From positions 108,615 through 172,614 of the forward strand of contig NZ_JAFRDR010000012.1 of NCBI RefSeq assembly GCF_017377795.1: a DNA stretch of 64,000 nucleotides. The letters run 5' to 3'. The stretch is from Williamsia soli (GTDB lineage: Bacteria > Actinomycetota > Actinomycetes > Mycobacteriales > Mycobacteriaceae). Positions 1 through 8,601 of this stretch are shown here, piece after piece (within the stretch, counting starts at the first letter, position 1; the number at the start of each line of letters is the position of its first letter). The notes under the pieces were generated by a model that made no database searches, had not been told where the DNA came from, and saw only the letters and a list, made by a program, of their open reading frames with translations. Made by a program: the position numbers and the translations under genes.

Positions 1-404
1 CGGCCCGCGCAATCGGGCTGGCTCGCGGTGCGCTGGAGGATTCCATCGCGTACATGCACGCCCGCCGGCAATTCGGACACCCCCTCGCCGACTTCCAATA
101 CTTGCGGTTCAAGATCGCCAAAATGGCGGCAGACATAGAGGCAGCTCGTCAATTGATGTACTCGGTCGCGACCGACATCGACACCGGCCGGCGCTGCTCA
201 CTGGAGGCATCGATGTGCAAACTCGTTGCCACCGAGATGGCGGAGCAGGTCACCAGTGAAGCCGTTCAGATCCATGGCGGCGCCGGCTACACCACCGACT
301 TCCAGGTCGAACGGTATTGGCGCGATGCGCGTTTGACCAAGATCTTCGAGGGCACCAGCGAAATACAGATGCGGATCATCTCCGACGAACTCCTCGGGCG
401 TTAG
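1..404 (+). CDS. Acyl-CoA dehydrogenase, C-terminal part (truncated by window start)
   Basis: This is the last 133 or so residues of an FAD-dependent acyl-CoA dehydrogenase; the frame is open from base 3 to the TAG at 402-404 and the N-terminus lies outside the window. The residues form the C-terminal all-alpha domain: an arginine-rich YMHARRQFG stretch, the IHGGAGYT segment that contacts FAD of the partner subunit, and FEGTSEIQ near the end. In MCAD-type enzymes the Glu of the equivalent EGT motif is the catalytic base. The family oxidises acyl-CoA thioesters to 2-enoyl-CoA and passes electrons to ETF. The substrate cannot be told from this fragment. No gene follows closely, so it is the last gene of its transcript. 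Confidence 0.9.
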   Translation, partial: ARAIGLARGALEDSIAYMHARRQFGHPLADFQYLRFKIAKMAADIEAARQLMYSVATDIDTGRRCSLEASMCKLVATEMAEQVTSEAVQIHGGAGYTTDFQVERYWRDARLTKIFEGTSEIQMRIISDELLGR

Positions 405-713
405 AGGGTTCGCCCTGTCAGCGAAAAGTCCAAGGCACGCCAATCGCACCGCAGCCGCGGTGCCCCGAACTCGGCTCGGCGTGCGGTGTTTGCTCGGGAA
501 CGTGGTGGGTATTCCGACCTCGACCGGTTGCTCCAGAATGCGGTGGTCTGTCGGCGCGCACTGTTTCATGCTGCTCTCGCAGTGGTTTCCTTGTGCTCGT
601 CTTTCAAGAAACATACCCGCACAATGTCTTCGCCGAGCCAGACCGATCGGCGATCGAGGCACGACCACATTTCGGCATGTCCGAAATCGGTTCGCAGCGA
701 ACTGAGGAGAATC
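405..713. other. Intergenic region upstream of the Mn-catalase
   Basis: About 309 bases without a convincing gene; open frames here have no ribosome site and no recognisable product. The only structured signal is the SigF/SigB-like promoter at 488-512. If it is used, the catalase mRNA has a leader of roughly 190 bases. No riboswitch or strong hairpin was recognised. Confidence 0.5.
488..512 (+). promoter_or_regulatory. Possible SigF/SigB-type promoter for the Mn-catalase
   Basis: GTTT at 488-491 and GGGTAT at 507-512 are separated by 15 bases. This fits the GTTT-N(15-17)-GGGTA consensus of actinobacterial SigF and Bacillus SigB promoters. Manganese catalases are often general-stress genes of that regulon. 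The match is by eye and the start lies about 200 bases upstream of the ATG, so the assignment is tentative. Confidence 0.4.
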
Positions 714-1658
714 ATGTATCTGCACACTCAAGAATTGATCAACGAAATCGTCGTCGACGAGCCCGACCCCGCCGCGGCGAATGCTCTTCAAGAAGGCCTC
801 GGCGGACAGTTCGGTGAGATGCGAACCATGATGCAGTATCTGTTCCAGTCCATGAACTTTCGCGGTGATCCTGCCTCCAAGGCGTATAAGGATCTGCTCC
901 AGGGTGTCGGCACCGAGGAGATCAGTCACGTCGAGCTTATCGGCACGACCATCTCCCGCCTTCTGGATGGCTCTCCCGAATACAACGGCAAGAAGACCGA
1001 CCCTGTCGACAAACCCGGCGCAAAAGGGGCCACGCCGCTCAGCATCGCCCTGGATACCAGCAACATTCACCACTATCTCGTCGGCGCACAGGGAGCACTC
1101 CCAGTAGACGCCGCAGGCAACCCGTGGTCTGGCTCATATGTGTACAACAGTGGAAATCTGGTCCTGGACCTGCTGTACAACTTGATGCTCGAATCGACCG
1201 GGCGACTGCAGAAGTGCCGAATCTACGAAATGACCGACAACAAGGCCGCGCGCTCGACGATCTCGTATCTGATCGTCCGCGACCAGGCTCACGAGAACGC
1301 ATTCGCCAAAGCCCTGGAAAGTCTCGGAGTGAACTGGGGTTCGGTTCTACCTATTCCCAAGACGAATGCCGAACGCTTCCCTGAGGTGAAGAAGCTGGTC
1401 GACAAGGGACTACAGAGCATCCAGTACACGTTCAGCGCAGACGACAAGAGTCACGCGGCAAAGCTCTATCGTGGAGCCTCACCGTCTGGTGATGGGACCG
1501 AACTGTCCACTGCGATCAAGCCAGAAGGCTCTCCGATGACCATCGCGCCGGAGCGACGTGAGGAGTTCGCGCCTGGTCTCGACAAGGATCTGCTGGCCCT
1601 GATCCAGGCAACAGCCGAGGTGGAGATCGCCGCAGCGAACGACCCTGGCAGCAAATAG
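714..1658 (+). CDS. Manganese (non-haem) catalase
   Basis: A 314-residue dimanganese catalase that dismutates hydrogen peroxide in the cytoplasm. The ligand set of the family is complete: Glu35, Glu69 and His72 (EISH), Glu160, and His193 in RDQAHENAF, all on the ferritin-like four-helix bundle. The length is normal. The frame is open further upstream to 486, but the ATG at 714 is preferred because GAGGAGA lies just before it and the family starts with MYLHTQ or similar. The C-terminal 60 residues are a polar tail, also usual in this family. It is a single gene, with a possible SigF-type promoter at 488-512 and a strong terminator at 1684-1719. Confidence 0.95.
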   Translation: MYLHTQELINEIVVDEPDPAAANALQEGLGGQFGEMRTMMQYLFQSMNFRGDPASKAYKDLLQGVGTEEISHVELIGTTISRLLDGSPEYNGKKTDPVDKPGAKGATPLSIALDTSNIHHYLVGAQGALPVDAAGNPWSGSYVYNSGNLVLDLLYNLMLESTGRLQKCRIYEMTDNKAARSTISYLIVRDQAHENAFAKALESLGVNWGSVLPIPKTNAERFPEVKKLVDKGLQSIQYTFSADDKSHAAKLYRGASPSGDGTELSTAIKPEGSPMTIAPERREEFAPGLDKDLLALIQATAEVEIAAANDPGSK

Positions 1659-1683
1659 CTGACAACATCAGCAAGTAGATGAC

Positions 1684-1719
1684 GACGGGGGCGACGACCA
1701 CATGGTCTTCGCCCCCGTC
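1684..1719. terminator. Bidirectional hairpin terminator
   Basis: A perfect 11-bp stem, GACGGGGGCGA (1684-1694) with TCGCCCCCGTC (1709-1719), encloses a second 5-bp stem GACCA/TGGTC with a CA loop. It lies between the convergent catalase and the GT2 glycosyltransferase and runs into the stop codon of the latter. There is no long T tract on either side, as is common for actinobacterial terminators. Confidence 0.75.
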
Positions 1720-3094
1720 ACCAGGACAGTGACGGGTCGACGTCTGCAACGGCAATCCCGACTTCGGCCGCCGCAACGCACTGAACGCCGAACAGAGCTC
1801 GAAGCAGTTCGTTCTCTGGGCGCTGTGCGTCCTTCGACCACCGACGTGATCGGTGACGCGCACGCGACGACCACGCGATCACCGCCGCCGGCTCCGATCG
1901 GTCGAAATCGACGACCACCTGACCGGCTTTTCCCGGTGCAAGTTCTTCGACGAGGAGCTGAATACTGTCCCGGGAGAACACCACTCGCCCGCTCACCTCT
2001 GCGTAGAATCGACAGCGGCTGGTGATCGCCAGCCCGGGGTACCCGACGCGGACGCGCGAGTCGTCGATCCCCAGAGCGCGATGGAGAGTGTGCGCTGCGC
2101 GTCCTTGCAACCACACCCGACCGTCGACACCGCGCAGCACACTCGCAACCGTCTGCAGCAACGACGGCGCCGTGTGCCCCTCCGTGTCTATGACGACTGC
2201 GAGGTCGGGAACCGAATAGCCGAGGCCCGCGGTCCTGGCAGCAGGATCGGTGATCAAAGGGGCGAGTGCCAGGGCTTCGGCGTTCTTTTCCGCGAGTCGG
2301 TCCGAGACCGGCCGCTCGGCCCAATCGGGACCGTCGTGCCAGGCGATTGCAGCGGGTTCGTGAGCGAACACCGCGCCCATCATGAATGCACGATTAGCCA
2401 GTTCCCAATCTTCTCCCCCGTATCGCACAAATGAGGGATCGAAACCGCCTATGTCGTCGAAAAGCTCACGACTGCAGGTGAACACGGCGCTGATCACGTA
2501 TTTGTACCCGTCCCATCCCGGCATGAGAAGATCCGACGTGCGTTGGTAAGCGTCAGCCAGCCACCGAGGTTCGCGTTCGTGCAATCGGCCGGCAACCGAG
2601 TTCTCGGAGAACCACGCGCCGACCCGTCCCGGCGCGACACCTCCTAGATCCGCATGCAAACGGCGGCCGACCACGACGGAGTCCGGCGCCACGGCCGGCA
2701 ATCCGATGGCCAGACGAACGTAATCGGGGGTGGGGACGGTATCGGCATCGAGAAAGCACAGAATCGACCCCGCGGACTCGGCCGCCCCGAGGTTGCGGGC
2801 CGCAGCTGCCCGAAATCCCCTGTCTTCCTGCCGCACCACGACCACAGAGAGGCAGGACGACCATCGGTCTACAACCGGCGGCTCGGTCGACCCGTCGTCG
2901 GCGATCACGATTTCCATTCGGTCCAATGGATACGTCTGGGCCGTCAGCGCCTCGAGGACGAGGGACAGTTGCCGAGGCTGGTTGTAGTACGGGATGACCA
3001 CGCTGACCAGCGGGGTGTCAGAGCATTCACCGGCGAGATCCCACCGATTGTCCGGAACGAGCACCCGACCGTCCTGCAACCCGACGACGTTCAT
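1718..3094 (-). CDS. Family 2 glycosyltransferase (GT-A)
   Basis: A 458-residue inverting sugar transferase. The N-terminal GT-A fold shows SVVIPYYNQ near residue 31, IVIADDGST, and the metal/nucleotide-binding FLDADTV (DxD). GGEDWELANRAF is the ExD-type signature of the galactosyltransferase-like C-terminal subdomain. The last 170 residues are less conserved and may be an acceptor-binding domain. The start at 3094 is chosen because its ATG overlaps the upstream stop as ATGA, the same arrangement as the other junctions of this operon; a GTG at 3103 is also in frame. It is the last gene of a four-gene minus-strand operon, presumably for a cell-surface glycan. Donor and acceptor are unknown. 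Confidence 0.85.
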   Translation of the reverse strand: MNVVGLQDGRVLVPDNRWDLAGECSDTPLVSVVIPYYNQPRQLSLVLEALTAQTYPLDRMEIVIADDGSTEPPVVDRWSSCLSVVVVRQEDRGFRAAAARNLGAAESAGSILCFLDADTVPTPDYVRLAIGLPAVAPDSVVVGRRLHADLGGVAPGRVGAWFSENSVAGRLHEREPRWLADAYQRTSDLLMPGWDGYKYVISAVFTCSRELFDDIGGFDPSFVRYGGEDWELANRAFMMGAVFAHEPAAIAWHDGPDWAERPVSDRLAEKNAEALALAPLITDPAARTAGLGYSVPDLAVVIDTEGHTAPSLLQTVASVLRGVDGRVWLQGRAAHTLHRALGIDDSRVRVGYPGLAITSRCRFYAEVSGRVVFSRDSIQLLVEELAPGKAGQVVVDFDRSEPAAVIAWSSRARHRSRRWSKDAQRPENELLRALFGVQCVAAAEVGIAVADVDPSLSW

Positions 3095-4101
3095 GCGCTC
3101 CACCGTCGCAGCAGCCGGTCGTATTCCCGGGCGACCTCGACAGCGGTCGGCGACGTTGTCACCGCTGAGTCGATCCAGGTGTGTTCAGGACTCGCGACCG
3201 CGGCCGTGACCGCGGACCGCAACGCGTCGTTGTCGTCCGGATGCATCGCCACCGCGCCGGGTGACCGGGCATTCAGTTCCAAGGTGTAGGCCGTCCGCGG
3301 AACCAGCGGCCTGCGTCCCGCCGAGATCCAGGCATTGATCGAACCGGACGCCGACATGTGTCGGTGGTACGCCACCGGAACGGTGACCTCGGCCATTCGT
3401 CGACGCAGTTCATCGTCGGTGAGGAAGCCGGTGATCTCGCAACTGCGCCCCGAGTCCGCTGCGACCTTGCCCAAGTCGTCAACAAGGTGGTCGTGCCCCG
3501 GCGAGGGAGTGCCGAGCGCGAGAAAGCCGACCGAGGGGTCGAGATCGGCCATCGCGTGCAACGTCTCCAGATGTCCCTTTCCCGGATACAGGAACCCGAG
3601 GACACCGACAGTCAATTCTCTCGTGAGTGAGGGCTTCTGGACGCGAGCACCGTCGAACATCAGGGGCACCACTTGCACCTCGATCGACGCATCGACGAAC
3701 TCCGCGAACAGTGCGGCCTCGTGGTGACTCGAGACGATCACCCCCACCGCCTGCCGCGCCACCGCCGCGTAGAAGGCCGCGCGCGGACCCAACCCCGGAC
3801 CATCCGATGGTTGCGGCACATCGTGGAATGTCACCGAAACCGGTCGCCCGAGACTCGCCATCGTCGAGAGCAGATTTCGCTGCGCCGCCGCGGGGCTGCG
3901 GCCGAACAACTTGTCGGTGACATGGATGTGCACGAGGCCGCACTCGACCGCATCTGCGAGGCGTCCCGGATGGGGCGTGCGATCACGCAGGAGTCTGTGG
4001 TCCGTACCGATCCCGATCGCAGCGTCCAGAACCGAGTGTGCGTAACTGATGACGCCGTGCGAACGAGGGCCGACGACGTAATGCCCGATGGGTCGAATCA
4101 T
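3091..4101 (-). CDS. GT-B fold glycosyltransferase (GT4-like)
   Basis: A 336-residue protein with the two Rossmann-like halves of a GT-B transferase. The N-terminal half has GPRSHGVISYA and a VHIHVTDKLFGRSP stretch. The C-terminal half has GVLGFLYPGKGHLETLHAMA, as in GT4 proteins, and a conserved acidic region near the end. It is shorter than most GT4 enzymes (350-400). The ATG overlaps the WcbI-like stop by four bases (ATGA), and its own stop overlaps the next start the same way, so the genes are almost certainly translationally coupled. A role in making a surface polysaccharide or glycolipid is inferred from family and neighbours; the sugar is unknown. Confidence 0.8.
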   Translation of the reverse strand: MIRPIGHYVVGPRSHGVISYAHSVLDAAIGIGTDHRLLRDRTPHPGRLADAVECGLVHIHVTDKLFGRSPAAAQRNLLSTMASLGRPVSVTFHDVPQPSDGPGLGPRAAFYAAVARQAVGVIVSSHHEAALFAEFVDASIEVQVVPLMFDGARVQKPSLTRELTVGVLGFLYPGKGHLETLHAMADLDPSVGFLALGTPSPGHDHLVDDLGKVAADSGRSCEITGFLTDDELRRRMAEVTVPVAYHRHMSASGSINAWISAGRRPLVPRTAYTLELNARSPGAVAMHPDDNDALRSAVTAAVASPEHTWIDSAVTTSPTAVEVAREYDRLLRRWSA

Positions 4102-5093
4102 GAGAGTCCCAGAATGTCGATCAGCTCGACATACCGGTCCAGTGCAGCCTCGATGAACTCTGGATGCTTGGCATACCAGGCCATTTGCCGCTCGTGGATG
4201 TACTTGTCGCTCATCGGCACACCGTCGACCAACCAGTTCTCGCGCGCACTCGCCGTGAGGCCGAGCGCATCGACGACTTCCTGTTTCAGCGGCGCTCGAA
4301 CATTGCCCAGTAATTCGCGATCCGGCGTGGGCGGCGCGCCGGCACCGAGCTCATCGAGGATGCGACCAGCCAGAGCCACCAGCACGTTGTTGCCCGGATG
4401 ATTGATCGTGTGGGCCGCGTCGGCACCGAGCCCGAGCAGCATGTCGGAAATGGCGACATCGCACTGTCGACGCTCACGGGCGGCGAGTTGCTCGATGCTC
4501 CAGCGGGCCGCCGCGCGAATGCGATCGGGTTCGAGATCGATGTCCCAGTCGCCGAATGTCGTCCGTCGATCTCGAACAGCGACCACGGTTCTCAGGTCGT
4601 GGTACGGGACCGCCGCGGGCGTGGCGGCAGGGGTCTCGGGATGCCTGACGATCACCTGAAATGGGTACAGCCCGCCGTAACGAATCACCGGCCACACGAT
4701 TGCGGTCGCCGACGGCGCGATCTCGGTCAGATCCTGCCCACCGATCGGCAGTCCGCGATATCCCGCGCGAACCGGCTGCGTGACGATCACCGCGGCACGG
4801 CGGATCGTCCGTTCGACCGATGGGATGTCGTCGGACTCCAGTTCGTGCACGGGCGGTACCCGCACCGTGCGGTATGGCAAATCAACGGAACTCGACAGCA
4901 CGATGCGCAGAGCCTCTGCCTGGCAGTTACCCCATACGACCAACAGATCCCGATCGTCGGCGGTCGAGCCGTCGCAAACGCCATAGAACTCGCCGTAATG
5001 CAACGTCCGCCCGTCCACCTCACACCTTCGCTGACCGTCAACCTCACCTCGGGGTATCCGATCCCGCGGAGAAGCAATCATCGAGTACGTCAC
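4098..5093 (-). CDS. WcbI-like polysaccharide biosynthesis protein (putative acyltransferase)
   Basis: A 331-residue protein recognised by VVWGNCQAEALRIVL near residue 51, the GNCQ signature of WcbI from capsule clusters, where it is proposed to be a CoA-dependent acetyltransferase of capsular sugar. Later blocks such as TINHPGNNVLVALA and SDKYIHERQMAWY also match the general pattern of this family. It has no signal peptide and is probably cytosolic. The GTG start forms a GTGA overlap with the small membrane protein upstream; an ATG four codons in is an alternative. Sitting with two glycosyltransferases, it probably decorates the same glycan. No substrate can be given. Confidence 0.75.
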   Translation of the reverse strand: MTYSMIASPRDRIPRGEVDGQRRCEVDGRTLHYGEFYGVCDGSTADDRDLLVVWGNCQAEALRIVLSSSVDLPYRTVRVPPVHELESDDIPSVERTIRRAAVIVTQPVRAGYRGLPIGGQDLTEIAPSATAIVWPVIRYGGLYPFQVIVRHPETPAATPAAVPYHDLRTVVAVRDRRTTFGDWDIDLEPDRIRAAARWSIEQLAARERRQCDVAISDMLLGLGADAAHTINHPGNNVLVALAGRILDELGAGAPPTPDRELLGNVRAPLKQEVVDALGLTASARENWLVDGVPMSDKYIHERQMAWYAKHPEFIEAALDRYVELIDILGLS

Positions 5094-5269
5094 TCGCGAG
5101 GTGTTTTGGAACGCAGCCGATCGCGCAGGGCCCGCGCCCGTCCAGTCCGGTGCTCATGCCTCAGGTGCGGTTGGTTGTCATGCGGTTGCTGCGACTTCTT
5201 CCTGCGCGGCAGCAGAATCACCACGACAATCACAATGATGGCGATAACGACGAATGCAACAATTTCCAT
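5090..5269 (-). CDS. Small single-pass membrane protein
   Basis: A 59-residue protein: residues 1-24 are one hydrophobic helix (MEIVAFVVIAIIVIVVVILL), followed by a basic, His-rich cytoplasmic tail. The frame is open upstream, but this ATG begins the hydrophobic segment and has AGAGGG about 10 bases before it. Its TGA overlaps the GTG of the WcbI-like gene by four bases, which argues that it is real and the first gene of the glycan operon. It might anchor or regulate the glycosyltransferases. No family is recognised. Confidence 0.55.
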   Translation of the reverse strand: MEIVAFVVIAIIVIVVVILLPRRKKSQQPHDNQPHLRHEHRTGRARALRDRLRSKTPRE

Positions 5270-5468
5270 GAGTACTGCGACCCTCTGTCCCGATGGCGTG
5301 GCTTCGGCCAGGTTCTGGCACGGCCCTTGTCTCTCGGATAGCCACGGTCGAGGCCCGGGAAACACTGCCCGCGCGGCAGGCGTGAGGACCGGCCCCATGG
5401 GGTAACCATGTTCACGCAGCCAGCGAATCGACGATGCGACATCAGCGCGTGAGACACGAAGGGGCACC
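5270..5468. promoter_or_regulatory. Divergent intergenic region (glycan operon / molybdoenzyme)
   Basis: About 199 bases between divergent genes, so both promoters should be here. The only symmetric element seen is CCCCATGGGG at 5393-5402, a 10-bp palindrome about 65 bases upstream of the molybdoenzyme start. No convincing -10/-35 pair or riboswitch was recognised. Confidence 0.3.
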
Positions 5469-7841
5469 ATGCCGGCAGAAAGCGACAACAACGAGAACGA
5501 CCTGCGCGACCTCGACATCGAATCGCCCAAGAATCATGCAGCGGGAGCGACGGCCGTCGCCGTCTCGATGAAACGCGCACTGGGGCACATGGGACCGGTC
5601 CGCACCGCCAAGACGTTGCTGTCGCTGAATCAGGCCGAGGGATTCGACTGTATGAGCTGCGCCTGGCCAGACCCCGACCCAGGTCACCGGCACACCGCGG
5701 AGTTCTGCGAGAACGGCGCAAAAGCAGTCGCAGAAGAGGCGACGACCACCCGGGCCACACCGGAATTCTTCGCTGCTCACAGCATCGCCGAGCTGGACGG
5801 TCACACCGAGCACTGGCTCGGTCAACAGGGTCGCATCACCCACCCGATGATCAAACGCCCCGGCGGGACCCACTACGAACCCATCGCATGGGATGACGCG
5901 TACGCACTCATCGCCGACGAATTGAACGGTCTTGAAACCCCCGATGAGGCCATCTTCTACACCTCGGGCCGGGCTTCGAACGAGTCTGCCTTCGTGTATC
6001 AACTGTTCGCCCGCGCGTTCGGCACCAACAACATGCCCGACTGTTCCAACATGTGCCACGAATCAACCTCGATCGCCCTTCAGGAATCGATCGGGATCGG
6101 TAAGGCGAGCGTCACCCTCGACGACGTCTACAACGCCGAACTGATCGTCATCGCCGGGCAGAATCCGGGCACCAATCATCCCCGGATGCTCTCTGCCCTC
6201 GAGAAGGCGAAGCAGAACGGCGCGAAGATCCTGGCCATCAACCCCCTTCGCGAAGCCGGGTTGGTCAATTTCAAGAACCCGCAGACCCCGCGAGGCATGG
6301 TGGGCCCAGGCACCGACCTGACCGACATGTTCCTGCCGATCGCGCTCAACGGTGACCTCGCCCTGTTTCAGGCTCTGGGGTCATTGCTCGTCGACTGGAA
6401 TGCCCTGGACCACGACTTCATCGATGCACACACCACCGGTTTCGAGGCCTGGCGCGAGCACGTCCGGGCGGTGGACTGGGAGGTCGTGACTACGACAACC
6501 GGTCTGACCCGCCAGCAGATCACGGATGCGGCCGAGCTCTTGCGCGGTTCGAAGGCCACGGTGTTCTGTTGGGCGATGGGGTTGACCCAGCATCGCAACG
6601 CGGTCGCCACGATCAAAGAAGTCACCAATCTCGCGTTTGCACAAGGCAACATCGGCAAGCCCGGCGCCGGGCTCTTCCCGATCCGCGGACACTCCAACGT
6701 CCAGGGCGACCGCACGATGGGTATCTGGGAAAGACCGCCTCAACACTTTCTGGATTCGGTGCAGCGTGAGTTCGGCTTCGATCCGCCGCGCGAGCACGGC
6801 CTCGACACAGTCGATTCGATCCGAGCGTTACGCGACGGGAAGGCCCACTTCTTCCTGGGTCTCGGCGGGAACTTCGCCCAGGCCACACCCGACAGCGACG
6901 TCACGTTCAAGGCTCTTCGCAGCGCCCGGATGACAGTGCAGATCTCGACGAAGATCAACCGGGGTCACCTCGTGTGCGGGGACACCGCACTCATCCTGCC
7001 CACTCTCGGCCGCACGGAAAAGGACGAGCAGGCGGGTGGGCCACAATTCATCACGGTCGAGGATTCGACATGTTCAGTGCACGCCTCCCGGGGACCGCTG
7101 GCCCCGGCGAGTCCTCACCTGCGATCGGAAGTCGCGATCGTCACCGGCATCGCGGAAGCCACCCTCGGCGACCGCCATGGCATCGACTGGGCCGCCATGC
7201 GCAGCGATTACCGCACCATCCGCGCTCACATCTCCCGCGTCGTGCCCGGCTGCGAGGGTTACGAGGTGAACGTCCGCAGACCGGGAGGCTTCATCCTCCC
7301 CCACCCGCCTCGTGATACCCGAACCTTCGAGACAGACTCCGGCCGAGGCGAATTCGCTGTCTCGCCGATCGAGGTGCTGCAGGTTCCCGCCGGCCACCTG
7401 ATCCTGCAGACACTCCGCAGTCACGATCAGTTCAATACGACGATCTACGGACTCAGCGATCGGTACCGCGGCATCGAGGGCGGCAGAAGGGTGATCTTCA
7501 TGCACCGAGAGGACATCTCGGCACTCGGTTACCGCGACGGCGACATCGTCGACATCGTCTCGCGGTGGGACGACGACGACAACGTCCGGTGCGCACCGTC
7601 ATTCCGCATTGTCGAGTACGCGACACCGCGGGGGTGCGCTGCTGCCTACTACCCCGAGACCAACCCGCTGGTTCCGCTGGATTCCACCGCTCTCGACAGC
7701 AATTGTCCGACGTCGAAATCGATCATCGTGTCCCTGGTTCCCGCAGGACGGGGAGTTACGGATTCCGGTACGTCCGATCAGGATTCGACAGGGTCTGATT
7801 GGGGTCACAAGTCTCACCCCCAGCCCCACCACCTGAGTTGA
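5469..7841 (+). CDS. FdhF/YdeP-family molybdopterin oxidoreductase
   Basis: A 790-residue Mo-bis-MGD enzyme of the YdeP/FdhF branch of the DMSO reductase superfamily. The N-terminal FDCMSCAWPDP is the diagnostic motif of the branch. It is followed by the molybdopterin domains (IFYTSGRASNESAFVYQLFAR, MPDCSNMCHEST, GQNPGTNHPRML) and a C-terminal MGD-binding barrel (LRSHDQFNTTIYG, CAAAYYPETNPLVP). The N-terminus lacks the usual four-cysteine Fe-S cluster pattern of true formate dehydrogenases, so formate activity should not be assumed; YdeP proteins are linked to acid resistance in E. coli. The ATG has AAGGGG before it. Its stop abuts the stop of the convergent TetR gene with no spacer. Confidence 0.85.
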   Translation: MPAESDNNENDLRDLDIESPKNHAAGATAVAVSMKRALGHMGPVRTAKTLLSLNQAEGFDCMSCAWPDPDPGHRHTAEFCENGAKAVAEEATTTRATPEFFAAHSIAELDGHTEHWLGQQGRITHPMIKRPGGTHYEPIAWDDAYALIADELNGLETPDEAIFYTSGRASNESAFVYQLFARAFGTNNMPDCSNMCHESTSIALQESIGIGKASVTLDDVYNAELIVIAGQNPGTNHPRMLSALEKAKQNGAKILAINPLREAGLVNFKNPQTPRGMVGPGTDLTDMFLPIALNGDLALFQALGSLLVDWNALDHDFIDAHTTGFEAWREHVRAVDWEVVTTTTGLTRQQITDAAELLRGSKATVFCWAMGLTQHRNAVATIKEVTNLAFAQGNIGKPGAGLFPIRGHSNVQGDRTMGIWERPPQHFLDSVQREFGFDPPREHGLDTVDSIRALRDGKAHFFLGLGGNFAQATPDSDVTFKALRSARMTVQISTKINRGHLVCGDTALILPTLGRTEKDEQAGGPQFITVEDSTCSVHASRGPLAPASPHLRSEVAIVTGIAEATLGDRHGIDWAAMRSDYRTIRAHISRVVPGCEGYEVNVRRPGGFILPHPPRDTRTFETDSGRGEFAVSPIEVLQVPAGHLILQTLRSHDQFNTTIYGLSDRYRGIEGGRRVIFMHREDISALGYRDGDIVDIVSRWDDDDNVRCAPSFRIVEYATPRGCAAAYYPETNPLVPLDSTALDSNCPTSKSIIVSLVPAGRGVTDSGTSDQDSTGSDWGHKSHPQPHHLS

Positions 7842-8492
7842 TCAGTCCGGACCGGGCGCCGTGCACGACGGTTCGAGATAGTTCACTATCGCATTGGTGA
7901 ATCCACGCCTGGCCAAGTCCAGGTCCGTGTACGTACCGAGCTGCCGCTCCGAGACCATTCCCCGCATCGCGCCGGGGATGAACGCGGCGACCTCGGCGAC
8001 TCGGTCCGGGTCGACATCCAGGCCGCTGAACGCGCGGCGGCAGGTATCGAGCCACGCCTGCCGCCACGATTCGAACTCGGCCGCGGTCAACGGGTACAGC
8101 CGTTCGAACTCCACGCGGTCTCGCGGCATGGCGGCTCGCAGGGTCTCGATGGCACGAGAATCTCTGCCGCTCAACCCCTCATACAGGTTGTCGACGATGG
8201 CACCGACCCGATCGCGCAGCGACGCACTCGCCGGCGCGCTCGCCGGCAGATCGCCCCGACGCTCGGCGGTATAGTGCAGCACCGCTGCCCACAGGCCATC
8301 GATATCTCCGAACTGGTACTTGACCGTTCCCCAGGTGGCGCCGATCTCTTTGGCGATACGGTTGCCCGAGACAGCGCCGGGATCCCCAGAGGCCAGGGAC
8401 CGTAACGCGGCGTCGAGCATGCTGTCACGAGTTGCCATCCCCCGTTTGTTGCTGCGCCTGCCGGCGACCTCCGCTCCGGTCATCTGACCCAT
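7842..8492 (-). CDS. TetR-family transcriptional regulator (controls the Rieske operon)
   Basis: A 216-residue repressor. Residues 20-70 form the TetR helix-turn-helix domain (SGNRIAKEIGATWGTVKYQFGDIDGLW); the rest is an all-helical ligand-binding domain. It is divergent from the Rieske oxygenase and DapB-like pair. The 109-bp gap holds an inverted repeat at 8532-8556, so autoregulation and control of the oxygenase operon are likely. The effector is unknown; by analogy it may be a steroid- or acyl-CoA-like substrate. The ATG at 8492 is used; an ATG three codons in is possible. The 3' end touches the molybdoenzyme stop. Confidence 0.85.
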   Translation of the reverse strand: MGQMTGAEVAGRRSNKRGMATRDSMLDAALRSLASGDPGAVSGNRIAKEIGATWGTVKYQFGDIDGLWAAVLHYTAERRGDLPASAPASASLRDRVGAIVDNLYEGLSGRDSRAIETLRAAMPRDRVEFERLYPLTAAEFESWRQAWLDTCRRAFSGLDVDPDRVAEVAAFIPGAMRGMVSERQLGTYTDLDLARRGFTNAIVNYLEPSCTAPGPD

Positions 8493-8531
8493 ACTAACGA
8501 CGCCTCGTCGCCGGCATTCAGATTCGTAGAA

Positions 8532-8556
8532 CCCTCTTCCAAAGATTCGAAGAGGG
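8532..8556. promoter_or_regulatory. Inverted-repeat operator of the TetR/Rieske divergon
   Basis: CCCTCTTC (8532-8539) and GAAGAGGG (8549-8556) are perfect 8-bp arms around a 9-base spacer, midway between the divergent TetR and Rieske genes. An overlapping weaker repeat, AGGGG...CCCCT, lies just to the right. The size and position fit a TetR dimer site that could cover both promoters. Confidence 0.65.
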
Positions 8557-8601
8557 GTCTATGATTCCCCTCGGACACGACGACGCGTACGGGAGGCCTC
8601 G

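Noticed and set aside
198..1073. Minus-strand frame of 291 codons
   Set aside because: Antisense to the acyl-CoA dehydrogenase end and the Mn-catalase, both of which are clear genes.
4398..5405. Plus-strand frame of 335 codons
   Set aside because: Antisense to the WcbI-like and small membrane genes, whose overlapping starts and stops and motifs show the true coding strand.
5469..7841. Calling the molybdoenzyme a formate dehydrogenase
   Set aside because: It carries the FDCMSCAWPDP motif of the YdeP group and lacks the N-terminal four-cysteine Fe-S pattern of genuine catalytic formate dehydrogenases.
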